A DNA stretch of 64,000 nucleotides, from the NCBI GenBank assembly GCA_907164885.2, contig OU015500.1:56657257-56721256 (forward strand), written 5' to 3'. The stretch is from Dolomedes plantarius (lineage: Eukaryota > Arthropoda > Arachnida > Araneae > Dolomedidae). The notes below the pieces were generated by a model. It was not told where the DNA came from. It ran no database searches and saw only the letters and a list, made by a program, of their open reading frames with translations. The position numbers were made by a program, and so were the translations under genes. Shown here in pieces: positions 33,016-45,486 of the stretch. Every line of letters starts with the position of its first letter. The first letter of the stretch is position 1.

Positions 33016-33058
33016 AAATGTGGTAAAGGTGTCGTAAAAAGTATAGTCGTATTGCCAG
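33016..33058. repeat. 43 bp segment, outside copy
   Basis: Perfect copy of 31658-31700 in the same orientation, 112 bp right of the piggyBac TTAA at 32901-32904. Confidence 0.85.
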
Positions 33059-33369
33059 GATCATGTCCAACGCAAAAGAGGTACAGAGCATCAAGCAATC
33101 AGAAATTTCTTGTGGAATTGAAGATATCCCCAAATTAGTAAATCAAACTACTGCAAGATGTGTACGGTGATAATATGATGCAAAGTATGCTACTGTTTCA
33201 AAGACACAAGTGAATTCAGAGGAACAGAAGAAATGGGAAGACGAGAATGAAGAAGACAAAAATGAGCAATATGAAGAGGAAGGCAATGTGAATTATTTTA
33301 TTCGATATCAATGTTGAGATCCTCGTTGAATGGGTACCATAGGGTTAGGTAGATAACCAGCTATCTTCA

Positions 33370-33775
33370 GACTGTCTTCAGATTCTGGCAAGCTGAGAGA
33401 ACAAGTGAGGAAGAAGAGGCCCGAGGTGGGAAAGAACGAACGACAATTTTCCATCAGGAGAATGCTTTGCTTCACAGTGCTCTGTTTATAAAGCAGTTTC
33501 TGGCCGATGAGAACATCCAGTGTTGGACCACCCACCTTATTCAACAGAATTAAGTTCATACGACATTTACCTGTCCCCTAAGGCAAAATCATTCTTAAAG
33601 GGGACCCATTTCCAAATACGAACAAGATCAAAATTAAAACGAAAACGCTACTAAACGGGCTGCCAAATGATTATATACCGCACTGTCTTCAACAAATGAA
33701 AATCCAGGCCTAAAGGTGTGTAGATCGGGAATATGAATATACTGAAGGGGATAACACTGAAGTTTTGATATTGTA
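33370..33775 (+). pseudogene. mariner transposase remnant
   Basis: Across frames: KLREQVRKKRPEVGKNERQF, HQENALLHSALFIKQFLADE, then LDHPPYSTELSSYDIYLSPK, AKSFLKGTHFQ, and a tail corresponding to the C-terminal GEYIEGDN-type end (YEYTEGDN). This matches the second catalytic block (usual HHDNAPAH) and third block (SPDLAPCDFFLFP-type) of mariner transposases. The second D is changed to E in HQEN and the third D is kept in SSYDIYL. The N-terminal half is missing and no TIRs are seen. Confidence 0.65.
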
Positions 33776-33779
33776 ATAA

Positions 33780-35130
33780 TAAATACGATTTTAGCCTCCA
33801 TTCTCGTAATTTAATAGCCACGCCTCGTATATTTTCCTTTTTGCAATTTTATTTAATTTAAATTAATCATTCCTGTAACGAAGACCATTTTTTGCTATTT
33901 TTTGCTTTTATTATTAAGGAAAGTAGTATTACATACAAAACGTTCTAACAAACCTTAATTAAAGCAACTAAAAATCAATGTCTCGTTAATTAAAATTGGT
34001 TAAAAAAAGGTATTTCTATTTCACGTAAAAGTTTATTTATACTAAAAATATTTAGTTTTACTGCATTAAAATTCTATTAATTTGAAAGATCACATTTATT
34101 TATATAACTTCCTTTTATAAATTAAATCAGTGAATACAATTTCACTTCAATTCTTATGGATATTGCGAGGTAACAAATGTTCGTTTATAGGACGTTTGCT
34201 ATTATTGTATTGGATATTACCTATTGTTTTAAATTCGTCGAATAACCCATCTTACATTGTTTTCTGTCATTCTTTTATCACATAAAGATAAAAAAAAATC
34301 CATGATTGATGGCGTTCTTATGAAGAAAATTCCTCTAACTTTTGTCTTTCAAACATCTGAAAAAAGCTACACGAAATAATGGAATTCTTTTAGATAAAGT
34401 ATAAAGCATAAACTTACTATTAAGCTCTATTTCCATTTCATCATCTGAATTTCATTGTTAAATAATTTTTAAAGATGCTGACGGATTCGAAATAAATTCT
34501 TTATTGCCAGAAACACTATAAATATGTTTGAAACTGAATTTTTTCTGAAACATTGAATGCAAGTTTAAATAAAACATTTGTAATGCTGGAAACTGGATAC
34601 TGAGTTAATTAATACCATTTACATTATAGTTTAATAATAATATAGAACACAAATGAATCTATTTATATCATATCGAAAAAACTTTTATCAAATTCATAAC
34701 GATATTATGCTTAAAAACCAGACTGGAATTGCGACTTTAAAGGTATTTTAGGCTATTTATATTTTTCCTCCAATGTGGCAGGTACTTTGTCTTTCGATAT
34801 TCGATCATCTACCCCAGGAAAGCATTGATTGCTTGAAATTAGAGCGCCCCATTGGTGACAAAACATCAGCACCTGGTGCCACCTCAATTTCATTGTCGCA
34901 TGCACAGGGGTGACATCTGTAGGTGGGGGCTGGCACACTCTTGCCATCCCAACAGAACTTTTGGAAGGTGATTTTGTCTTACATATTTCATGTGCTCATA
35001 ACAGACGTAGACACGTGAAATTCACTTACAGTTGTCAGAACTGGAACCTCGGTACCAAATACAGACATTCTAACCTCCAGGTTCACTCGAGTCGTCCTGC
35101 TCAAATTAAGAAACACGTTTTCGAAATAAC
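33780..35130. other. AT-rich stretch with one unassigned open frame
   Basis: Mostly AT-rich. A less AT-rich block at 34840-35110 holds a 78-codon frame (34910-35146) containing WHTLAIPTELLEGDFVLHIS; I do not recognise it and give it no function. Confidence 0.35.
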
Positions 35131-35578
35131 ATTCAACAGATATTGATCTTTTCTTACATACGAATGGAAAAGCCAGTCTTCTTTTTATATTGTTTTTCCC
35201 GTTATTTATTTATTTCGATGTTGAGTTTTTTGCCAAAATTACCTCGTATCAGTCATGCGCTTCCAAATAGGTCCTACATCGTTGCCTACATGAGTACTAT
35301 ACCAGAATATAGATAATTTTAGTAAAATCGCTATTTGAACTAGAATCTCCAAATCCCAGCTCCAAACTCTCATTTCTTAAATTTCTAGCCTCTTACTTAC
35401 CCCCCCCCTTTTTTTGAGGAAAATGTTTAAGGTAAATTTCGTAATTTGTTTACTTGTCAACGAGGGTGAATATTTCCAATGAATATTTCTCATACATATG
35501 CTAGTGGTCCTTTATATTTTCTTCCAATATTCAGGCACCATTATAACATAACAGTGATATTAGTTTTAATGGTGGTTG
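35131..35578 (+). repeat. ~450 bp tandem duplication, copy 1
   Basis: Contains cttacatacg-atggaaaa, ttttgccaaaattncctcg, taaaatcgctatttgaacta, gaatctccaaa, cccagctccaaactc, acgagggtgaatatttccaa and tgctagtggtcctttatatt, all in the same order in copy 2. A C-run of about nine bases lies near 35400. Confidence 0.85.
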
Positions 35579-35609
35579 AACAGTAATGGTGGTTAAACAG
35601 TAACACTCT

Positions 35610-36040
35610 GATGTTCACTGTTTACATACGACTGGAAAAACAGCTATTCTTTATATATTGTTTTCCCCTTCATTTATTTATTTATTTCGACGTTGAATTT
35701 TTTGCCAAAATTTCCTCGCATCACTCATGTGCTTTCGAAATCGTTATAGATCATTTTCTACATGAGTGTTATACCAGAACATCAAGTATTTTAGTAAAAT
35801 CGCTATTTGAACTAGAATCTCCAAAACCCAGCTCCAAACTCCCAACTATCATTTCTTAAATTCCTAGCCTCACATTTACACCCCTCCCTTTTTTTTATTA
35901 AAATGTTTGAGGTAAGTTTGTCAATTTCTTTATTTGTCGACGAGGGTGAATATTTCCAATTAATATTTATCATACATATGCTAGTGGTCCTTTATATTTT
36001 TTTCCAATATTCAGACACCATTAAAACTAACACTGTGATG
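35610..36040 (+). repeat. ~450 bp tandem duplication, copy 2
   Basis: Direct partner of 35131-35578, offset about 465 bases, with scattered substitutions and small indels. Short ORFs across it are not conserved in copy 1, so I do not call them genes. Confidence 0.85.
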
Positions 36041-36049
36041 CTAATGGAT

Positions 36050-39000
36050 TTAAACACTGGCTCACAAACCTCGAGGTTAATATTCTACATAGTGTATAGT
36101 TCGAGGGATATTTGGAACATGCATTACCATTCAAAACTTTGGCCTCCTTATTTAAGGACAACAAAAATATATATTTGTATAATATGCATTTTTCACATTA
36201 ATTTTTTAAACATATATTCATGAAGTAATTTTTCTATTTTCATGATATTCATCTCAGTCTTTCTAACACACATTTAATTCCATTTGGATAGCGTGCTGAA
36301 AATTTTTGTATTATTCTGCTATATTTTTAAAAGTTCTGTGCTAACTTTATTGTAATTCAAATAATCTACACATACGCAAAAAGGCATTCTTATTTTCTGA
36401 ATCCCAAGACTAATATATATAATGCTAATTTTATATCATTTTTGCCGAGAAAAATATTTTTAATAATATATCATCTACTTTGACGGCAAGATCATCATCT
36501 CAATCTTTAATTCATAGTGTTATGCTCTTCCGAGATGTGGATTTAAATTTTCAAAACCTTTGAAGGTTAAAGGTGAGTCTTAAATTTCCATTTTTCTGTT
36601 CTTATGGGATACTATATTTTCCCAATTAAAATGTCCATATACGTCCATGTATATTTTTTCAATTAATAAATATTAAATTACATAAAACTAATAAATATTG
36701 AACTAGGAAAATATAATGTAATCAGTTTTAATATATAATATAATGATTTAAAGCACTTTGGGATGATCAATTAGCAAACTTTAACATTTATTAGTATTTC
36801 TAATACTCATTTTCTCTTTTTTATCCAGAGAATTATATTTATCATTAAAAATACCGCCTTTCACCACATATCCCTAACAATTTCTGTTGATCATTTGTAT
36901 CCGATGTTGTACCCTTTATAAGAGAAAAACTTTACAGAAATTCTGATAATATGCCGAATACAGAACAAAGTCGCTAATGTTTGTTCTTCCAAGATAATGA
37001 CTGAACCCGAAAAAAATATCTACGGATTATAAAAGAAACAGGTTTCAAGTAAAGCAGAGAAGCTCATAAAAATCGCAATTTCCTTATCATAAGATAGATG
37101 AAAAGAGCTTAGATAGTAAAGAGATCTTGGGTTAGATAATGTACTGAACAGTCTTAACACAGATAAAAGAAATAACATGTTTTCTTTTCCAAACGTGGGA
37201 TTGTATCTCGTAATTAAAGTGTAGAAATTGGATTTAATAAAATGATGTTTAAAGCTTTCACTACAGCTTCTGCTGTAAACATAAAATAGTATATTTTTCT
37301 ATCATCAGAACATGAATAATGAATATAGTGAGTTAATATATCTGATAATGGGCAAAATGTAATAAAAAATCAATTGCAGTTTCTAAAAAAAATAATGGTT
37401 ATCACTTGGATTTATTTCATTAAAATAAATTAATCGTTATTTACTCTTGATATCAGAACCTTAAAGAGGAAGGAAAATTAAAGACTTTAATGATTCGCTG
37501 AAGATAATTTTTATGCCCAATCGATCCTTATTTTTATTACTTTTTTCAATTATTTTCTTTTACCTTGTACCATTCTGTTTTTATGTACAACTCATAAGTG
37601 ATGATTTTTGTTGATGTTCAAAATAATATAATTACTTTGTAACTATTTTAACGAATACAAATTAATGTAAGACTATAATATTACAGCTTGAATTAATTAA
37701 ATATTAAATATGATAACGTAAGTTATTTTTACATATGAACAATATATTTCACACATAACATTTTCCTTTTTTAATAATTTTATCTACTCTTAACCAGTTA
37801 TGGTCTTTTATTTTATTTGCATTCACATGCATGAAAACACGTTAATGATATTTAAAAGAGAATCAGACTTGATATAATTCGATTCCATTTAATTAGTTAT
37901 AAATACTATGTATAAAAAGTAACAGCAAAGACATTAATGAATCTGCGAAAAACATTCACTATTTTTTTAAAATGTTTTTTTAAATTAAGAATCATCAGGG
38001 ATTATATTCTATAATGTATCTTGGGAATTTTCCTGGATGGAATACTCATTAAATAAATTTATCAAGGTCATTAAGTGTATAAATCCATTCTGTATATTTT
38101 ACATAGTTTTCATACACATATAAACATACTGCACAGTATGTTTATAAGCATACTGTGCAGTGAGATGGATAATAAGCATTTATGAAAATTATATTTTGAA
38201 TACATTTTGTTACATTACCTAAGTGTATTTTTTACAGTATACCTATAGTATATACAAACCCCAGATATGCATAGGATGATTAATGCATCATATGTAATCA
38301 TATGCATCATATGTAAATTTTTAGCAACACTTCCATACATACATTTATGAAAACATAAGCAAACACATTATACATATAGTAATTAATATCATAGTACAAA
38401 CAAGCCTGGCATACTGAAACGATTTGTGATATAACCTAATCAGCAAATGTGAGTAATAAATTATGATCGTTTAAGATATGATAGATGAAAATAAGTAAGT
38501 AATAAACAGAAAAGTGATACTCATAGGCCTTGTAAATAGTAACATGGCTTCACAAAATGTTAACAGCTATTTTAAATGGACATATAATTGAAGTGCTTTA
38601 TACTAAACATCTTTTACTACTTTTTAGCATTTATTGCGAATCCAGTCTTCGAAAATGAGACCCTTTGAGCAGAGGAATGTGCCATGCATCTTTAATATTC
38701 TACATTTTTTTTCTTTTTAATTTACGTCTGGCACAAATGGATATGAACTCACTATTAACCAGTCACAAAATGTGCACCATAGTTTGTAATAAAAATAAAT
38801 ATTCCTACTTATCAGTCAATAACGTCTCATGACATATCGTTCTAGATAACATAGAAAAGGCTTATAATGGTACTTTATGACACTACACAGCAATACACAT
38901 AGTACATCAAGCCACATATACGTATGTTGAATTATTCAATATAGGAATTGGCATCGGTTGATGATAATTTTCATCTTTGTATTTCTGAATTTACAAGTTA

Positions 39001-41007
39001 AACAAATACATGCTGAGTACAATAGATTCTGCGTAAATTATAGGAATGAGATGTGTGGGAGTTACAGGCTTCTTTTTTCCATCTGGTCTAACAACATGTT
39101 CTAAGTTCACAAATTTTATATCTTTAAAATTCTTTTCATATCTTTAATGGATGTACTGGGCATTTATACCTTTTGCTTTAAATAATGTGTTATATCTTAA
39201 CATGAAAAAAAATGTTCTTATAATACTATTTTACCTATGTTTGGCCCGTATAGAAAGGGTGAAGGGAATATGTGTATCATTTCGCTTATATGTAGTGAAA
39301 ATAAAATGGAGAACCCTAAATTTCAAAATTCTGCCAACAGTATACTTTAGAAATATTTACGTATAAAAGGTTGTTATTCTATAATTAGTCAGCAAATAGA
39401 ACACTTCATTTCGTGGGAAAATTCTCCTTATAGCTGAACGATTACATTAATTGTGTAGCAAATATAATACAAATCTTGGTGAATTGTTGTGCAGTTGTTT
39501 CAGTCATTTCTGTAGAATAACTTCTCCAAAACAAAACAAAAATATATCAAAGAGAAACTTTGTTCCTTAAGAACATAAAGTTTGTTCGTAATATGTTAAC
39601 CCATGTACCCTAGGAATATCGAGCACTCCCGCTGAAATAGTATAGATATGTTCTATGTTGGATCGGACAGTCCGAACCGACAGTGTGATTTATTCCTCCA
39701 TCTCTCAAGTAGAAAGGGTTATGACCATGCATATTACTCGCTCTGGATAATGGAAAATATGTTTTTGTTGCTTTTTCATTTAGCAGTTTTATAAAAGGTT
39801 CAGGAACTGAGACTCTCACTTGCCAGATCTGTTAAATCCATAAAACAAAAAGTAGAGAAAAGTGATAAAATAATAAGCATTATTTTTTAACATTCCTCTG
39901 AAATATAAATTCAAATGAACAATGCAGAATGTACTATTGCAAATGTAGTTTTTATCTTATGACATAAAATCTATAAGATAGAATATCCTTGAATTGATAT
40001 TTTTGCAATTTTTGCGTAACTTCATTAGGCAAATAAAAAAAGTAATTACATCCAAATCAGTGTTCAAATTATTTTATTACTACAGAAAAAAGAAATTAAA
40101 TGTTTAATAAATCCCAAATACTGATTTCTGCAGCAGGTAGACTATAACTGAATAATTTATTTTAAATTTTTTGGGATAAAACAAGACTAAATGGTTTACC
40201 GTTATCGTCAAATACTTACTTCTGTGTTTGAATTGCATTATTGCAACTTTTTACATTAGAATATGGACTTAATTGGTTTCTGAAAAAAAGATTACTATAA
40301 GATGGCCAAAAAATATTTTGACTTTCTGTTATATAAATAATAAGGTGTTATTCCTTATTATTTCGGAAATTTATTACGCATGTAAAAATTAGGAGTCAAT
40401 CAAGTGCTTTGACACTAAAATGCACAAAAAAAATCAAACAGTGATATAATCTGTATTGCAGAAACCATAATATTTTATCTGTTTTGTTGTACGATATATT
40501 TTGTTTGGAAATGAATTACGTAACTCATACAGTGTAGGAGATCCATATTCTATTTTATTCTACATAGACAACACTGTTTTAATAAATTTTACATCTGATA
40601 TATGGCCGAGGTCTTACTTCCCTTCGATTCTTTATGATTAAAATCGAATTTTCTTCCTTTCGTTAACGTCTGAAGAAGTTCTAATTTGGTTGATTTCACT
40701 TGTTTTCATCCGTCAGTTGTATCACTACACTCTTTAATTTTTTCTCAAGGTTTCTTCCCGTATTTTTTAGCATACGATATAAAGAGGTGAATACATACCT
40801 TTTGTCACCACTTCTGAGTTACTTTTGCATAAAATAACTTTTGCATTCTACTGAAATTATTTAAAGCAATACACACATTTAATAGAATTTTATTAAATTT
40901 TCATAAAGTTTGACTGTATGGATGAGTGTATAAATTTTAATTATTTAATCTGAAATAAGATTTTTTTTAATTATGAAATATCCGTGAGATGCATGTATTT
41001 ATAAATG
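36050..41007. other. AT-rich intergenic stretch, ~5 kb
   Basis: I see no coding region, TIR or RNA gene. It contains a perfect hairpin at 38128-38161 and a local palindromic cluster of gcatcatatgta at about 38285-38320. Confidence 0.4.
38128..38161. repeat. perfect 13 bp hairpin
   Basis: Arms actgcacagtatg and catactgtgcagt around the loop tttataag. Isolated, no associated element recognised. Confidence 0.7.
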
Positions 41008-41009
41008 TA

Positions 41010-41963
41010 CCGGGTGGTTATAATTAAACTTCCCCTATAAACGGCATCCTACAGCGCAAACGGGTGAAGGGAATGCAACGAAATTTTGTATATGGGCTAT
41101 ACACGAGATGCGCTCACGGAATTTCGAAAAAAAAGTTCCAAAATGTCCACCAGAGGGCGCCTTTTCGGGAAAAACATGAAATTTAACACAATAAACGACC
41201 AAAACGGAATAAAAAAACAATATTAACATTTATTGACTAGTTTCTGATCACCTTGTCATCGAACCACATTAAGTAAAGGTAAGGGAGAAACAAAAGCAAT
41301 TCAGTTTTCAGAAAGAAGAACAGATTAGGACGAAATTGCTCAAGAGGAACAGTTGTTAATCGCGTCCACGACGATGTAGGGAAAGCTTTTCCACATGACC
41401 ACCTTCATTTACCTGCAAAATTTCAAGTCTGGTGTATCGTGGAGGTGTTGCGATGTTGAATGACTTAAATAACTCCATAACACTTCATTTGCGAAGCCTC
41501 ACAACTGATCAGTTACGATCTGCTGTTGAACACACTGCTTGAAATTTTGCATGTGAATGAAGGTGGTCAAGTGGATCAGCTTTCCCTACATTGGCCTGGA
41601 CACGATTAACAACTGCTCCTCTTGTGCAATTTCGTCCTAATCTGGTCATGTTTCTGCAAACTGAACTGTTTTTGTTTCTCCCTTACCTTTACTTAATGTG
41701 GTTCGATGACAAGGCGATCAGAAACTAGTCAATAAATGTTAATATTGTTTCTGCATTCCGTTTTGGTCGTTTATTGTGTTGAATTTCATGTTTTTCCCCG
41801 AAAAGGTGCCTTCTGGTGGACATTTTGGAACAAATTTTTTTTAAAAAAAAATTCCGTGAGCGCATCTCGTGTGTAGCCCATATACTAAACTTCGTTGCAT
41901 TCCGTTCACCCGTTTGCGCTGTAGGATGCCGTTTATAGGGGATGTTTAATTATAACCACCCGG
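41010..41963. mobile_element. palindromic (foldback) element, ~425 bp arms
   Basis: Ends ccgggtggttataattaaac (41010) and the inverse at 41944-41963, flanked by TA at 41008-41009 and 41964-41965. The arms match inverted over most of their length: gcatcctacagcgcaaacgg, gagatgcgctcacgga, tttattgactagtttctgat, caccttcatt-ac-tgcaaa. The centre (about 41435-41535) is unpaired. TA duplication and TIR style suggest a Tc1/mariner-type non-autonomous element. No transposase piece is recognisable, and the arms are slightly diverged. Confidence 0.88.
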
Positions 41964-41965
41964 TA

Positions 41966-43458
41966 TTTATAAAAGAAAGATAATCCAAATTTCGGCCACA
42001 AATTGCTTGCTTTCGACATAAAATGGTAATGATTCACATCAATTCTTCATGTGGATAATTATTATAGGTAAAGTTACGTGTAAAATTCCTTCTGTTATCT
42101 TAAATAAAACTGAACTCAATGCCCGCTGTACTGAATAACATTTGCATAAAATTATTGTAAACAGTTGTTTCATATTTCGATCCACTGTTCATATTTCATT
42201 TCAAATTTCATTTTCATTTCTTATTTTACTTCAATATTAATTCCTTATGAATAAGTACTTGTAAATAAATTCTTTTACTGAATAAACATTTAATTCAGTT
42301 TAGAAATTTGTTTTTAATTACGAACAGAGAATCTTGCTAATTCTAAGCTAAATTTTTGTATAAAATACAATTTAAGTAATGCTATAAATTTTTGCCAACA
42401 AAACTTAACTTCAAACTTAAAAGTATAAATTCATAATGCCTTTATATAATCCGTTTTATAATTGATAGGAAAAATAAAGTAAGAACATTATTCTACTTAT
42501 GTAATATTATATTATATATATAAACAAAAGTGTCATTGATTTATAAAGCTTTATAAATAAAAAGTAATTCACACATCGAACAAATCTTCAATTTATTTCA
42601 TTCCGAAAAGAAAGATTCTAATATTTTATGCATTTCTACATGCCTTTTATGCATCTATTTAAATAATATTAATATGAATTTCATTACTTATCACGCATTT
42701 TCAATTATGAACCACTTTTACGATACTTTTGAAAATATTTTCCTTAATGTAATATATTATTCACCTGAAACCAAATTATGTGCCATACAAACCTTTTTAT
42801 GTGTACCGATCCAATATAAAGCAATAACTCCCTTCTCCTTTTAAGGTAGAAAATGAATCGTTTTTTTTCATAAACACTTTAAAAACTTAGCATGTTATAT
42901 TTATTATGCATTCTAAAGGATTAAAAAACTATCATGAATGGAGTCAATTTTCTTTCAAGAAAGTAGTTTGGCTTTCTTTCGAAAATAATAAAAGAAAAAT
43001 ATGATGAATTGCTCGCTAAACAAGAGAGCACTTTCTCGCTATCTATCAATGGATAGTGATCCTTCAAGTGATATTCTATAGAAAGAAAATATCCTGTCAT
43101 CCACATTTCTCCGTGTGAGGCTGAAAAGAAAACGGTGAGACAAACCCTGTATATTATTGCGCTCTTTGCAGGGTTCTTTTCAAAATCTTTACATTCCCTG
43201 AAAATATTCTCCCTAGAAAATATTGCGATCTATAAAACTTTTTTTTCGTACGGTGATTTCCGAAATGCTTCAAGACTACCGTAAAATGATATACTCTCTT
43301 ATAAAAAAATCGAAGTTAAGAAATAGGTGAGTTAAGGAATGAAATCCAACTACGATCGTACGTTACTGTCTATTGAAAGAGACACTTTTAAACTATCGAT
43401 ATAAAGAAAAAGAATGCAATTCGATATTGAAAACTAAATTATAAGCGTTTAATATGTA
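41966..43458. other. AT-rich intergenic stretch
   Basis: Nothing recognised. Confidence 0.4.
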
Positions 43459-43460
43459 TA

Positions 43461-44216
43461 CAGGGTTCTCACCGATATCCGTTACACCCCCCTTAACTTC
43501 TAAACGGTGACAGCTTAGGCCATAAAGTTTTTGTCAAGGTATAGTAGAAAGGCTATGCGCTACGGGATCAGACAACTCACAACGCCATCTATCGGCAACT
43601 TTCGGAATTAACGTTTTTATGTCAAAAAACGGTACGAGATACGGGAAAAAGTCAATTACAAAGTTTTTCAGAATCATCGATTCAGTAAGAAAAGATACCT
43701 TGCGTACATTTATATGTATAACAGAACGGAGAAAATGAAATTTTTTTTCGCCGTGATTTTCAACACTATGGCATTGTGAAACGTCGTGTGGCAGCGAGAA
43801 ATTCAGTCCACAGTGCAAATGTATATAGTGGCTAATGGAGAGTATTTTCGGTAATTCGAATAAATGATCCTGAAAATGGGGAAGTGTCTCAGTTTCTTTC
43901 TTCCACTCTTCATGACATGAGAATTTTCGAAATCATGACCAAACAAAAGTTAATTTTCTACATTTTGTTTAAGTATTAATGGTCGCAAGGTGTCTTTTAT
44001 TACTAAATCGATTATACTGAACAACTTTGTAATTGACTTTTTCCCGTTCTTATACCATTTTCGAGATAAAAACACTAATTCCAAAATATGCCGACAGATG
44101 GCGTTGCAAGTTGTCTCATCGAGTAGCGCATAACCTTTTTACTATAACTAGACACCAACTATAGCCCTAAGCTGTCACCATTTAGAAGTTAAGGGGTGTG
44201 TAACGGATATAGGTTG
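43461..44216. mobile_element. palindromic (foldback) element, ~260 bp arms
   Basis: Bounded by TA (43459-43460, 44217-44218). The arms share atatccgttacac, ccttaacttctaaa-ggtgac, agcttagg, ggctatgcgctac/ggttatgcgctac, caacgccatct-tcggca, gggaaaaagtcaattacaaa in inverted orientation. The outermost ~12 bases differ between ends (cagggttctcac versus caacct). The unpaired centre is about 235 bases. No coding piece is recognised. Probably a non-autonomous TA-inserting element. Confidence 0.82.
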
Positions 44217-44218
44217 TA

Positions 44219-45416
44219 TATGAATACCTTAAAAAAATTATTGAAATTTTTCATTTTTAAAATTTTAAGAATTTAACTGTTTTACATACTTGGCTCTCAA
44301 ATGCACGTTTTTAAATACATCGAAATTTATGACTACTAAGAAGATCCATAATAACGAAGAATGAATTAGTTAATCAGACTCATTCCTGCTTTTACTTATA
44401 AAGTATCACTACATAAAATAACCTAATTATATTATTACATTTCTTCGAGGTAACCACCAATGCCTTGATAATTGTTCCAAAATTACTTCGATGTGGCTGT
44501 GTATCATTTATTGAATTTACCACTAATGCATTTTTAAAAACCAACACTATTATGCTGCAAAACAGAATAGACATTTCTTTAATTCCACAATAAATATAAA
44601 AGGGGTGACGACGCATTTCGAACTATTTCGAACTTAGTTCATCATCAAAGAAGCATCGGCGTGAGTGTTGGAGTGCTAAAGAAGGAAAATTATGACTTAC
44701 AGGAAATTTATGGATAGCGAAGGCGCAATGTAAACTTCTTCTATTTCACAATAACTTAGAATTGTTGAATTATTCAAAATGATTCCAAAATACCGCATAC
44801 TTTCCATAATTATACTGCAACCTCATATGGAATTCCTTTTCACTATGAAATCTCACAAAAAAATTGCATCATAATCGATTGGGCCGTTGCAAGATCCTAG
44901 CAACATTTGCAACTAACCTCCATCATTTGGTTGAAAGTAATTTATGCATAATCTATCACTTATTAGCATCGGTCATGGCAACCAATCATTGTTCTGTTGA
45001 AACAGAAAGATACTATAAACCTGCCGTCAACCACACTGCTCCACAGGGTTCATACTATTCATTCAAAGCATAATCCATTAATGCAAGGGGGAGAGATGCT
45101 CAGATTAGTAATCAATCTGACATCAGAATATTGAATATATCAGCACGTGGCTTTAATGGAAAGGTAATAGGATTTTTTAAAGGCGAAATAAAGAATTAAA
45201 ATATTCACGTAGAATATACTAGATGTGTAAATATCACCTGTTAAAAAAATAAACATAAGAAGCAGTCAGAATTATAGGAAAAAATCCATAAACCTAGATT
45301 ACATCAGATAAAAAAAAATGATTTAAGGAACACACAAATTTACAAATTTAAAGTTTATAAGTATGAATACTAAACCTTTATGTGTAATTCACAATGGCTC
45401 AGTTATCTCTCTCTCT

Positions 45417-45418
<2 letters not shown>
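44219..45418. other. AT-rich intergenic stretch
   Basis: A 69-codon frame at 44864-45073 has no resemblance I can name. Otherwise nothing recognised. Confidence 0.4.

Positions 45419-45480
<62 letters not shown>
45419..45480. repeat. (TA)n microsatellite
   Basis: TA tract directly abutting the left end of the pogo-like element at 45482. Confidence 0.95.

Positions 45481-45481
<1 letters not shown>

Positions 45482-45486
<5 letters not shown>

Noticed and set aside
33016..33138. Second piggyBac copy right of 32904
   Set aside because: Only the 43 bp shared block matches; the surrounding sequence shows no transposase.
34910..35146. Possible host gene exon
   Set aside because: Frame is short, shows no splice or domain evidence I can support.
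39151..39366. 71-codon frame, hydrophobic
   Set aside because: Chance frame in AT-rich DNA, no motif or context.
44864..45073. 69-codon frame with several His/Cys
   Set aside because: No regular zinc-finger spacing, no family resemblance.
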